NCBI GenBank assembly: GCA_007132255.1
Contig: SLOZ01000257.1
Span: forward strand, 1-6,126
Length of the DNA stretch: 6,126 nucleotides
Direction of reading: 5' to 3'
Source of the DNA: Limnochordia bacterium
Lineage (GTDB): Bacteria; Bacillota; Limnochordia; Darwinibacteriales; B1SED10-159
Shown: positions 1 through 5,712 of the stretch, in pieces
Position numbering within the stretch: position 1 is the stretch's first letter
Layout of the letters: every line of letters starts with the position of its first letter
The notes under the pieces: generated by a model
Seen by the model: the letters and a program-made list of their open reading frames with translations, nothing else
Databases searched by the model: none
Told to the model about the DNA's origin: nothing
Position numbers and translations under genes: made by a program

Positions 1-23
1 ATATCGTCGACTCGAGATTGATC

Positions 24-33
24 AAGGAGGTGA
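24..33 (+). promoter_or_regulatory. Strong Shine-Dalgarno-like sequence with no well-placed start in the downstream gene's frame
   Basis: AAGGAGGTGA is a near-perfect match to the anti-Shine-Dalgarno complement. The first start in the ATPase frame (GTG at 49) lies 18 bases past the GGAGG core and the first ATG (67) lies 36 bases past it, both too far. Codons at usable distances (CTG 39, TTG 45) are in another frame. That frame reads as a plausible protein (I-K-E-V-N across this site), so the match may be coincidental coding sequence. See the frameshift finding. Confidence 0.4.
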
Positions 34-48
34 ACGCCCTGAACTTGG

Positions 49-417
49 GTGTTCGGGGCTGCCGCTATGGATGCACATCGCAAACACATCCGCGGCATCA
101 TTGACGAGTTGATGAACAACTCGATCAAGGCTGGTGCTACAGAAGTGGATGCCAAAGTAGAGTTAAGTGAGAATGAAATCGTCATCTGGGTCAGGGACAA
201 TGGTCGCGGCATGAATCCCGACGAACTAGCGGCTGTGAAGAAAGCTCTTCAACAGCCGAGACGCGATGAGTTGGAGGACTACTATGGTGCTTTAGCAGGA
301 GATAGCATGGTTGGAACGGGCCTGTCCTTGGTTGGAATGATGACAGATAAAGCTGAAGTGTTTTCGGAACCTGGAAAGGGTACAGAGATCCGATTGTTTC
401 GCAAAACGGAGGATTGA
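49..417 (+). CDS. Single-domain GHKL (histidine-kinase-like) ATPase, 5' end uncertain
   Basis: This is a GHKL/HATPase_c-fold ATP-binding protein of about 122 residues with no dimerisation/phosphoacceptor domain, sensor or membrane segment. It is therefore not a complete sensor kinase and is probably cytoplasmic. Visible motifs, numbered from GTG 49, are the N box D19-E-L-M-N-N-S with the following I-K-A-G-A, the G1 box DNGRGM (50-55), the G2-type stretch GTGLSLVG (89-96), and a C-terminal G-K-G-T-E-I strand (109-114) typical of the fold. Free-standing domains of this kind include anti-sigma-factor kinases and small ATPases near redox operons in anaerobes; which applies here cannot be told. 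The start is doubtful: GTG 49 has no properly spaced ribosome site, ATG 67 would cut just before the conserved D-A-H-R-K helix, and another frame suggests an N-terminal extension lost by a frameshift. It overlaps the next gene by one base (TGATG), so the two are probably translationally coupled. Confidence 0.8.
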   Translation: MFGAAAMDAHRKHIRGIIDELMNNSIKAGATEVDAKVELSENEIVIWVRDNGRGMNPDELAAVKKALQQPRRDELEDYYGALAGDSMVGTGLSLVGMMTDKAEVFSEPGKGTEIRLFRKTED

Positions 418-677
418 TGGCAATGCAATGCTGTGGACAGAAGAACGTAGATTTGATGCAAGCTTTGGAAGTATTGGCTGACGACCCAGTGGGCTTGGAA
501 CTTTACGAGCAGTGGGTGGAAATGCAGAAAGAGCCAAACACTTCGTTAGCGGATTGGATGCTTTGGGAGCAAGATGTGGAGCGGACGCCAGCGGCTGAGC
601 ACTTTTTTTCATTGATACGCGGCGATGATACCGGTGAAGTAGGGTGCCAGGGTGGGTGCAGCCACCACGGTGTTTAG
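417..677 (+). CDS. Small acidic protein with Cys/His clusters at both ends, unknown function
   Basis: I do not recognise this 86-residue protein. It begins MAMQCCG (Cys5, Cys6) and ends with a C-x-x-x-C-S-H-H tail (Cys77, Cys81, His83, His84). The middle is acidic and predicted helical, with three Trp (33, 47, 50). The paired clusters could bind a metal or Fe-S cluster or form a redox pair; that is inference only. ATG 417 is chosen because GGAGG at 408-412 sits 4 bases upstream and the ATG shares its A with the upstream TGA. TTG 414 and ATG 423 are in-frame alternatives, and 423 has a 10-base spacing. The tight coupling to the GHKL ATPase suggests that the two products act together. No signal peptide or membrane segment is visible. 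A candidate terminator begins at its stop codon, which makes it the last gene of the operon. Confidence 0.72.
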   Translation: MAMQCCGQKNVDLMQALEVLADDPVGLELYEQWVEMQKEPNTSLADWMLWEQDVERTPAAEHFFSLIRGDDTGEVGCQGGCSHHGV

Positions 678-751
678 CCTGCTTGGAGGCTCGTTTTTGG
701 ACTTGTTCGAACGCTTTTGAGTTTGGAGTTTAGCTTGGAGAAACGTTTAGC
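672..751 (+). repeat. Three copies of the word GTTTAGC in a gene end and leader
   Basis: GTTTAGC occurs at 672-678, 728-734 and 745-751. The first two are followed by TTGGAG, directly in the second copy and after four extra bases in the first. The first copy spans the stop codon of the cysteine protein and the third enters the stem of the 749-771 hairpin. It may be a remnant of a small local duplication or simply chance. Confidence 0.3.
676..698 (+). terminator. Candidate intrinsic terminator of the GHKL/Cys-protein operon
   Basis: AGCCT (676-680) pairs with AGGCT (687-691) around a 6-base loop, and TTTTT follows at 694-698. The stem is short (5 pairs) and overlaps the TAG stop at 675-677, so termination may be only partial. 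Confidence 0.5.
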
Positions 752-771
752 CGAGGTGTTTCCACTCGGCT
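749..771 (+). other. Stable hairpin in the leader upstream of transketolase, no T-tract
   Basis: AGCCGAG (749-755) is the exact reverse complement of CTCGGCT (765-771). With G756 bulged, TG 757-758 can also pair with CA 763-764, leaving a four-base TTTC loop and nine pairs. No T-run follows, so it does not look like a standard terminator. It could be an RNA processing or stability element, or an operator. The rest of the gap (772-913) shows no convincing gene; a TATCAT at 888-893 is -10-like but has no good -35 partner. Confidence 0.5.
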
Positions 772-926
772 GTAGCCCCAGCATGTTTCTTTGTAAAGCA
801 GGCCAGCTCGGGCCATGTACTGATGATCGATGACGTTTATGGTCAAGATTTTGTTGATGCACGCGGTTGGTTTAGAACGGCTGTGTATATCATTGGATTA
901 GGAATACTTTGATGAGGTGATGCTAG

Positions 927-2894
927 ATGAACATGGAGAATATTGCTCGAATTGTACGTGGGTTAGCAGCGGATGCCGTAGAAAAGGCGAACTCGGGTCA
1001 CCCTGGGCTTCCTTTGGGCTGTGCCGAAATCGGGAGTCAGTTGTTTTTTTCGGAGCTGCAGCACAATCCTACAAACCCAAGTTGGCCTAATCGTGACCGC
1101 TTTGTTTTGTCTGCCGGTCACGGTTCGATGCTTCTTTACTCGCTGCTGCATTTGACTGGTTACGATGTTACGCTGGAGGATCTCAAAGAGTTTCGTCAGT
1201 TGAACTCGAAAACTCCCGGTCATCCCGAGTACGGGCATACACCCGGAGTAGAAACCACAACAGGACCATTGGGGCAGGGTATTGGTAATGCCGTGGGTAT
1301 GGCCATCGCTGAGCGGATGATGGCCGAACGTTTCAATACTGACACACATACCATCGTGGATCATTTTACCTACGCGCTGAGCGGAGATGGCTGCATGATG
1401 GAGGGTGTCAGCAGTGAGGCGGCTTCGCTGGCGGGACATTTGCAGTTAAGCAAGCTCATTTTGTTTTACGATTCCAATGAGATCACGATCGAAGGGCGCA
1501 CTGATTTGGCTTTTAGTGAATCTGTGGCCAAGCGTTTTGAGGCTTACAATTGGCACGTTCAAAAAATCGATGGCCATAGTTTCGAGGAAGTAGCGAAGGC
1601 AGTGGCTGCAGCCAAAGCCGATGAACGACCAAGCCTTATCGTGGCTGACACTACTATCGGAAAAGGTGCTCCCAACAAACAAGACACAGCGGGTGTCCAT
1701 GGGTCACCGCTTGGCGCCGAAGAGTTGAAGGCATTTAAAGAAACGATTGGCTTACCCCAGGAAGCTTTCTTTATCGCAGACGACGTGAAAGAGGCTGGCC
1801 AAAGCGTCAAAACTCGTGGTCAGGAGTTGGAAGCGCAGTGGGAACGTATCTTCGAGGAGTGGGCTGAAGAGAATCCAAAGTTGGCCGAACAATGGCGGAT
1901 ATACTGGAGCCTGGAACTTCCAGCGAATCTAGAGGAGATTCTTCCCGAATATGCAGTTGGAAGCAGTTCCGCGACGCGCAACAGCGGTGGCGAGATACTA
2001 AACGCGTTGGCCAACGTCATCCCGAACCTAGTGGGAGGTTCTGCAGACCTAGCGCCCTCCACCAAGACTCACCTTAAGGGCTACTCTAATATTACCAAGG
2101 ACGATTTTTCAGGCCGGAATTTCAATTTTGGGGTCCGTGAACATGGGATGGGTGCCGTAGTCAACGGCATGGCTTTGTATGGTGGTTTGCGGCCGTTCGG
2201 TTCAACATTTCTTGTGTTCTCCGATTATATGCGACCGGCCATTCGTCTGTCAGCTTTGATGAAGCTGCCAGTTATTCACGTTTTCACGCATGATTCGATC
2301 TTTGTGGGTGAAGACGGACCGACGCATCAGCCTGTGGAACACGCCGAGGCACTACGAGTCATCCCGAATCTAAATGTATATCGGCCGGCCGACGCGCAGG
2401 AAACTGCCCAGTGCTGGTTAAGTGCGCTGCGTTATGGCGACGGACCGTCGGCCATTCTATTGACCCGTCAGGATTTACCTGTGTTTTCCAAACCTGAAGG
2501 ATGGTCTGTAGAGCGAGGGGCGTATGTAGTAGCAGATACAGATGAACCTCAGCTTATCTTGGCGGCGAGCGGCAGCGAGGTGAGCTTGGCCGTGGAAACG
2601 GCTGACCGATTAACAGAGCAAGGTATCGCAGTGCGAGTGGTATCGGTACCGTGTCGCGAATTGTTCGTTAAGCAGGAAAAGGCGTATCGTCAGAGTGTCT
2701 TTTCGCCTGATACCCCTATTTTTGTGTTGGACGTCGGCGTGAGTTTTGGTTGGTACAGCTTGGCTCCCGGGGAACGCATGAGTATGTTGACGCTAGATGA
2801 TTTCGGCGTGTGCGGACCAGGAGCAGAGGTTGCTTCCTATCTAGGCTTTAATGTTGACAATGCGGTAGCTAAGGCCAAGGAACTTCTGGCATAG
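927..2894 (+). CDS. tkt: Transketolase, complete
   Basis: This thiamine-diphosphate enzyme moves two-carbon ketol units between xylulose-5-phosphate and ribose-5-phosphate or erythrose-4-phosphate in the non-oxidative pentose phosphate pathway, in the cytoplasm. Its 655 residues are close to E. coli TktA (663), with the usual ThDP-binding, pyrimidine-binding and C-terminal domains. Visible landmarks are SGHPG (His25), AGHGS (His65), GPLGQG (113-118), the ThDP/metal motif GDGCMMEG (153-160) with Asn184, VHGSP with the substrate-site His, TRNSGG, GGSADLAPS, the cofactor-activating Glu405 in REHGMG, and the substrate-site residues His455, Asp463 and His467. Separation from DXP synthase and phosphoketolase rests on length and on these transketolase signatures. 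ATG 927 has GAGGTGA at 914-920, 6 bases upstream; ATG 933 is an alternative. It stands alone as a transcription unit and ends in a strong hairpin terminator. Nothing key appears to be missing. Confidence 0.97.
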   Translation: MNMENIARIVRGLAADAVEKANSGHPGLPLGCAEIGSQLFFSELQHNPTNPSWPNRDRFVLSAGHGSMLLYSLLHLTGYDVTLEDLKEFRQLNSKTPGHPEYGHTPGVETTTGPLGQGIGNAVGMAIAERMMAERFNTDTHTIVDHFTYALSGDGCMMEGVSSEAASLAGHLQLSKLILFYDSNEITIEGRTDLAFSESVAKRFEAYNWHVQKIDGHSFEEVAKAVAAAKADERPSLIVADTTIGKGAPNKQDTAGVHGSPLGAEELKAFKETIGLPQEAFFIADDVKEAGQSVKTRGQELEAQWERIFEEWAEENPKLAEQWRIYWSLELPANLEEILPEYAVGSSSATRNSGGEILNALANVIPNLVGGSADLAPSTKTHLKGYSNITKDDFSGRNFNFGVREHGMGAVVNGMALYGGLRPFGSTFLVFSDYMRPAIRLSALMKLPVIHVFTHDSIFVGEDGPTHQPVEHAEALRVIPNLNVYRPADAQETAQCWLSALRYGDGPSAILLTRQDLPVFSKPEGWSVERGAYVVADTDEPQLILAASGSEVSLAVETADRLTEQGIAVRVVSVPCRELFVKQEKAYRQSVFSPDTPIFVLDVGVSFGWYSLAPGERMSMLTLDDFGVCGPGAEVASYLGFNVDNAVAKAKELLA

Positions 2895-2906
2895 TCCGGT
2901 GATCAA

Positions 2907-2944
2907 AACTCCCACCCGGAGATCCGGGTGGGAGTTCGTTTGTT
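2907..2944 (+). terminator. Strong hairpin terminator, probably bidirectional
   Basis: AACTCCCACCCGG (2907-2919) is perfectly complementary to CCGGGTGGGAGTT (2924-2936), giving 13 pairs around a 4-base loop, 12 bases after the transketolase stop. On the plus strand a T-rich run (CGTTTGTT) follows. On the minus strand the stem is followed by TTTT then G, 20 bases past the stop of the convergent gene. One hairpin can therefore end both genes. Confidence 0.9.
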
Positions 2945-2955
2945 ATCTTCTAGTC

Positions 2956-3357
2956 TCAAGACGCAGCATGGATCACATCATATCCAAGATGCTGCAGCTT
3001 CTTGGTGATCCTTTGTCTACTGTGGTGTTTAAGGCGTTGTTCCATATGGGACAGTTTTCCGTGAGTCAAAGGATGATGGTTCACATTTTGCTGTGGGAGA
3101 AACCCCATGTACTCCTGCCAATGTATGAGCCCAGGCAGAATGCGCGTCGGATCAGCCTGGTATGGCGAGATCTCAGGATATGTGGATGCCGGTAGAATAC
3201 CCTCTTCTACGACAAATTCCAATGTTTGCGGCGAACCTGACGCGTCATAGCCAACGCAGTATATTTCATAGCGGAATACTTGGAACGCTTGGTCGAAATA
3301 GATCCAAGTATCCACATCCTCACAAAACGCTATAACGGGTTTAACTGTTCCTTTCAC
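2956..3357 (-). CDS. Hypothetical protein, unrecognised, convergent with tkt
   Basis: This 133-residue protein belongs to no family I recognise. Several things support a real gene. It is an open frame with normal codon use and balanced composition. The shared bidirectional terminator lies 20 bases past its stop. The space to the divergent kinase gene suits a promoter region. The N-terminal two thirds is rich in aromatics and acidic residues (for example C-E-D-V-D-T-W-I-Y-F at 12-21 and P-E-I-S-P-Y-Q at 61-67) and looks like a small beta/alpha cytoplasmic domain. From about residue 91 the chain turns basic and His-rich. No signal peptide or membrane segment is visible. The start is GTG with AAAGG at 3369-3373, 11 bases upstream, which is rather long; no better in-frame start is visible. 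The overlapping plus-strand frame begins inside the terminator and is rejected. Confidence 0.65.
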   Translation of the reverse strand: MKGTVKPVIAFCEDVDTWIYFDQAFQVFRYEIYCVGYDASGSPQTLEFVVEEGILPASTYPEISPYQADPTRILPGLIHWQEYMGFLPQQNVNHHPLTHGKLSHMEQRLKHHSRQRITKKLQHLGYDVIHAAS

Positions 3358-3407
3358 TCTCGACCCAACCTTTCCTACAACGACTTTCTAATGTAGTATT
3401 CCGGATA

Positions 3408-3436
3408 TGCAGTGAATATTCCTTTTTTCCACTGCA
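3408..3436 (+). promoter_or_regulatory. Inverted repeat in the kinase leader, candidate operator or hairpin
   Basis: TGCAGTG (3408-3414) and CACTGCA (3430-3436) are perfect reverse complements separated by 15 AT-rich bases. They lie just upstream of the kinase ribosome site, in the region between two divergent genes. They could be half-sites for a sugar-responsive repressor or a leader hairpin with a 15-base loop. A weak promoter candidate lies upstream (TTTCCT 3371, 17-base spacer, TAGTAT 3394). Seven-base arms can arise by chance. Confidence 0.35.
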
Positions 3437-3461
3437 CGGAGATCCAAAAAGGAGAATGGCC

Positions 3462-4412
3462 ATGGTCCATAAAGTACTTACAGTTACACTAAATCCCAGT
3501 ATGGATAGGACTCTACAGATCGCTGGTCTCTCGATCGGCGATGTGAATCGCGTGAACTCGATTGACGAGGAACCCGCCGGGAAGGGGATCAACGTTGCCA
3601 AAGTGCTGCAACTTTTTGGTCTCGAGCCATGGATGGCTGGGTTTTTGGGTGGGTATATCGGTGATGAGATGCTCAGACGCTTACAGGCTAAATGCGGTAA
3701 CCTCAATTTCACAGCATGCGTAGAAACGACTCGCATGAACATCAAGGTTGAATGCGACGGTGAGGTCACTGAATTTAATGGCCTCGGACCTCAGATAACA
3801 GCAGGCGAAATGGAAGCCTTTCTGATCGCTTTCCACAGATCCATGGCGGATACCACACATCTTGTCCTCTCCGGTTCACTACCACCAGGCATTCCCAAGG
3901 ACACGTATGCGAACCTGATTGCTGTCGCCCGGCAGGTGAACCCGAATGTGTTTGTCTGTTTGGATGCCTCGGGGGAGGCTTTGATGCACGGAATGAAGAG
4001 TATGCCAGACATGATCAAACCTAATCTTGCTGAGCTCGGAGAGTATTTAGGGAAGCCGTTAGAGAATGCCAGCGATGCGGTGAAACCCATGCTGCGACTC
4101 TTCGAGAGCGGAGTTGCGCACGCCTTGTGCTCTCTGGGAGCCGACGGTATGCTTGTTGTCGATAAAGGAGAGGTACTTCGCTGCTATGGTCCTCCCATTC
4201 AACCCGTGCAGACCGTTGGTTGTGGTGACTCGGCGGTGGCAGCCTATTTAGTAGGTCTACTGCAGGAAAAACCCGTTATTGACTGTGCCGTAATGGCAGT
4301 GGCGGCCGGGAGCGCCGCCGCTGCTCGACTGGGGATTGGGCTGCAAAGCTTAGAAAACGTTGATGATATGATCAAAGGCGTTCAATGGGAGCGCATGCGG
4401 CTTCATTCATAG
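3462..4412 (+). CDS. fruK: PfkB-family sugar-phosphate kinase, probable 1-phosphofructokinase
   Basis: The likely reaction is ATP-dependent phosphorylation of fructose-1-phosphate to fructose-1,6-bisphosphate, bringing imported fructose into glycolysis. Of the 316 residues, the N-terminus reads TVTLNPSMDRT, followed by AGKGINVAKVL (the same phosphate/sugar-binding signature as E. coli FruK), G-F-L-G-G, TRMNIKV, D-G-E-V-T-E-F-N, SGSLPPG, K-P-N-x-x-E-L, and the catalytic/anion-hole motif TVGCGDS with Asp256 as base. The usual GAGD is GCGD here. The order and spacing fit FruK/LacC better than ribokinase. ATG 3462 is preferred over ATG 3456 because GGAG ends at 3454, leaving 7 bases rather than 1. 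No fructose PTS gene or FruR regulator lies in the window, so the substrate (fructose-1-P, tagatose-6-P or fructose-6-P) is inferred from sequence alone. It is divergent from the unknown minus-strand gene. Confidence 0.88.
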   Translation: MVHKVLTVTLNPSMDRTLQIAGLSIGDVNRVNSIDEEPAGKGINVAKVLQLFGLEPWMAGFLGGYIGDEMLRRLQAKCGNLNFTACVETTRMNIKVECDGEVTEFNGLGPQITAGEMEAFLIAFHRSMADTTHLVLSGSLPPGIPKDTYANLIAVARQVNPNVFVCLDASGEALMHGMKSMPDMIKPNLAELGEYLGKPLENASDAVKPMLRLFESGVAHALCSLGADGMLVVDKGEVLRCYGPPIQPVQTVGCGDSAVAAYLVGLLQEKPVIDCAVMAVAAGSAAAARLGIGLQSLENVDDMIKGVQWERMRLHS

Positions 4413-4522
4413 AATCCTTGCTCAAGGGGTTCGGAGCTTTCAGTAACCATGAGCCGCAGATCTGGTCAGCAACGCTCGTGGGGCTTGATGAAGCGCTGCA
4501 CATTCAAGGCTGCACGGTTTAA
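4385..4522 (+). CDS. Possible small ORF overlapping the end of the kinase gene
   Basis: ATG 4385 opens a 45-codon frame that overlaps the last 28 bases of the kinase gene and stops at TAA 4520-4522. AAAGG (4374-4378) lies 6 bases upstream. The product starts MGAHAASFIESLLKG and includes EPQIWSATLVGLDEAL, which looks protein-like, but there is no recognisable family. It could be a coupled small protein, the intact head of a gene broken by a later frameshift, or chance. A longer open frame in the same area (4449-4733, 94 codons) has no ribosome site and an unconvincing composition, so I do not call it. Confidence 0.25.
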   Translation: MGAHAASFIESLLKGFGAFSNHEPQIWSATLVGLDEALHIQGCTV

Positions 4523-4773
4523 CGGAAACCAGCATGGCAGCCATGATGTGTACGGGTTCAATCCACAGCTTCTGTCACAAACCAATGGAGGACTATGGCG
4601 ACAAAAGCTATGTTTTTGTTTGGCTATCATTATGGAATTAGGTATTTTGGCAGAAATTAACTTTTTGTTCACAGGGCTGCGGCCAATGCTTACCGATGAT
4701 TCATTCCAACATTACACTGGTCTGGTAGACTGAAACCGAAGCTGATCCCATTGAGCGAAATGGAGGTTAAATA
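4413..4773 (+). other. 361-base gap between the kinase gene and phoU
   Basis: I see no convincing conventional gene, tRNA or strong terminator here. The gap contains the tail of the small overlapping ORF (to 4522), a 7-base direct repeat GCTGCAC (4495-4501 and 4509-4515), a weak CATGG/CCATG hairpin around 4533-4545, an AT-rich stretch at about 4600-4670, and a candidate phoU promoter at 4690-4718. Reading frames are broken by stops in all three plus frames except one low-quality frame, so it may be a decayed gene or a long regulatory leader. Confidence 0.5.
4690..4718 (+). promoter_or_regulatory. Candidate sigma-70-type promoter for phoU
   Basis: TTACCG (4690-4695) and TACACT (4713-4718) are separated by 17 bases, matching the -35 and -10 consensus at 3 and 4 of 6 positions. 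Transcription would begin about 50 bases before the phoU start. I saw no clear direct-repeat Pho box in front of it. Confidence 0.3.
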
Positions 4774-5436
4774 TTGGCCAGCAGGAATGGATTTCACGAA
4801 GGTCTCGAGGCTTTATATCGACGGCTTTTGGAGATGGGTGTGTTGGTTGAGAACGCTGTCCACGCTAGTGTTCAATCGTTGGTGGAGTTAGATGCCGCCA
4901 AGGCGAGGCTGGTTATTCGCAATGATACGCATGTTGATATCATGGAGACCGAAATCGAAGATCGGGCCGTGCACTTGTTGAGCATGCAGAAACCGGAAAC
5001 ACAGGACTTGCGTTTGATCTCCAGCATCAGCAAGGTGGTCACGGATCTTGAACGAATCGCTGATAACGCAACGAACATTGCTGAGGTCACCTTGAAGCTC
5101 GAGGGACAGCGTTTGATCAAGCCATTGGTGGATATTCCGCGCATGGCACAATGCAGTGTTGCGATGCTTCATGATTCTCTGCAGGCACTTATTCAACGCG
5201 ATGCAGCCATGGCTAGAGCCGTGGCTGCGCGCGATGATGAGGTGGATGACATCTATGCTGCACTCTCTGAGGAACTTCTGGTGCTGATGGATCGCCACCG
5301 TGGGTCAGAACGCTTGGCTCAATGTGTTCATCTGATGTTTGTTGCGCGATATTTGGAGCGAATTGGCGACCACTCCACGAACATTTGTGAACGGGTGGTG
5401 TACTTAGTGAACGGCAAACGAGTGCGCCTAGGGTAA
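4774..5436 (+). CDS. phoU: PhoU, phosphate-signalling regulator
   Basis: PhoU is a cytoplasmic all-helical protein that links the Pst phosphate transporter to the PhoR/PhoB sensor system and keeps phosphate uptake and the Pho regulon off when phosphate is plentiful. The 220 residues have the normal PhoU length and internal duplication. Repeat one carries L-E-R-I-A-D-N (Glu93, Asp97, Asn101) and repeat two L-E-R-I-G-D-H (Glu195, Asp199, Asn203), the ExxxD metal-cluster signature of each three-helix bundle. K-P-E-T-Q-D-L-R (73-80) is also typical. The start is TTG 4774, well supported by GGAGGT at 4762-4767 with a 6-base gap. Usually phoU follows pstSCAB; here no pst gene adjoins it. Instead a UgpB-like gene follows 276 bases downstream in the same direction. 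No obvious hairpin plus T-run directly follows phoU. Confidence 0.96.
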   Translation: MASRNGFHEGLEALYRRLLEMGVLVENAVHASVQSLVELDAAKARLVIRNDTHVDIMETEIEDRAVHLLSMQKPETQDLRLISSISKVVTDLERIADNATNIAEVTLKLEGQRLIKPLVDIPRMAQCSVAMLHDSLQALIQRDAAMARAVAARDDEVDDIYAALSEELLVLMDRHRGSERLAQCVHLMFVARYLERIGDHSTNICERVVYLVNGKRVRLG

Positions 5437-5511
5437 TTCGCCAAGTGGGCAGAAAACGAGGCAATAGGGAGTGGCGCCCCATGGTTGCCCAAAATGCAAT
5501 GATTGTGTTAT

Positions 5512-5527
5512 TTTTTTTCGAAAAAAA
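5512..5527. repeat. Perfect 16-base AT palindrome (T7-CG-A7)
   Basis: Seven T, CG and seven A form an exact palindrome 75 bases after the phoU stop. It lacks a GC stem and a usable loop, so it is not a normal terminator. The T-run at 5511-5518 might serve a weak imperfect hairpin at 5460-5489 (GGCAA with TTGCC, inner GGG with CCC), but 21 bases separate them. Curved or rigid A-tract DNA, or a protein-binding site, is equally possible. Confidence 0.45.
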
Positions 5528-5565
5528 TGCTGGTTGCTGGAAGGGATTAGGACCTTGATCTCGAA

Positions 5566-5594
5566 TTGATGTTAACAGTAGGTTCCTACATAGT
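5566..5594 (+). promoter_or_regulatory. Candidate promoter for the UgpB-like gene
   Basis: TTGATG (5566-5571) and CATAGT (5589-5594) have the ideal 17-base spacing and match the -35 and -10 consensus at 4 of 6 positions each. The resulting leader of roughly 110 bases contains GGAGG (5604-5608) followed by a five-codon ORF, ATG 5611 to TAA 5626-5628. A second possible -10, GATAAT (5685-5690), lies much closer to the gene but has a poor -35. Confidence 0.4.
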
Positions 5595-5712
5595 TTCGGC
5601 GATGGAGGTGATGGCAACTAGGCTCTAACTGGGGGTACAAAGTTGCACGAGCTTAGCGTTCTTCGAATTAGCAGTCCAGCACGGGATAATTACAGAATCG
5701 GAGGGATATGTT

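Noticed and set aside
1..21. End of an upstream gene in frame 1 (stop TGA at 19-21)
   Set aside because: Only six codons are visible and all three frames are open at the edge, so no frame can be assigned to an upstream gene.
963..1439. 158-codon open frame on the minus strand
   Set aside because: It lies wholly inside the well-supported transketolase gene and has no ribosome site or family signature; it is a shadow frame.
2899..3195. 98-codon plus-strand frame opposite the unknown gene
   Set aside because: It begins inside the transketolase terminator and its composition is less protein-like than the minus-strand frame.
3341..3769. 142-codon minus-strand frame over the kinase start
   Set aside because: It overlaps the conserved N-terminus of the kinase and the divergent promoter region; it is a shadow frame.
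4545..4570. GGGTTCAATCC, resembling a tRNA T-arm
   Set aside because: The flanking bases do not form a T-stem and no acceptor, D or anticodon arm could be folded upstream.
4449..4733. 94-codon plus-strand frame in the gap before phoU
   Set aside because: No ribosome site, irregular composition and no recognisable motif; it would also cover the phoU promoter candidate.
4888..5298. 136-codon minus-strand frame inside phoU
   Set aside because: It is opposite the clearly coding PhoU frame and has no independent support.
5213..5617. 134-codon minus-strand frame across the end of phoU and the gap
   Set aside because: It runs opposite phoU and through the AT palindrome; low-complexity Pro/Ser composition suggests a shadow frame.
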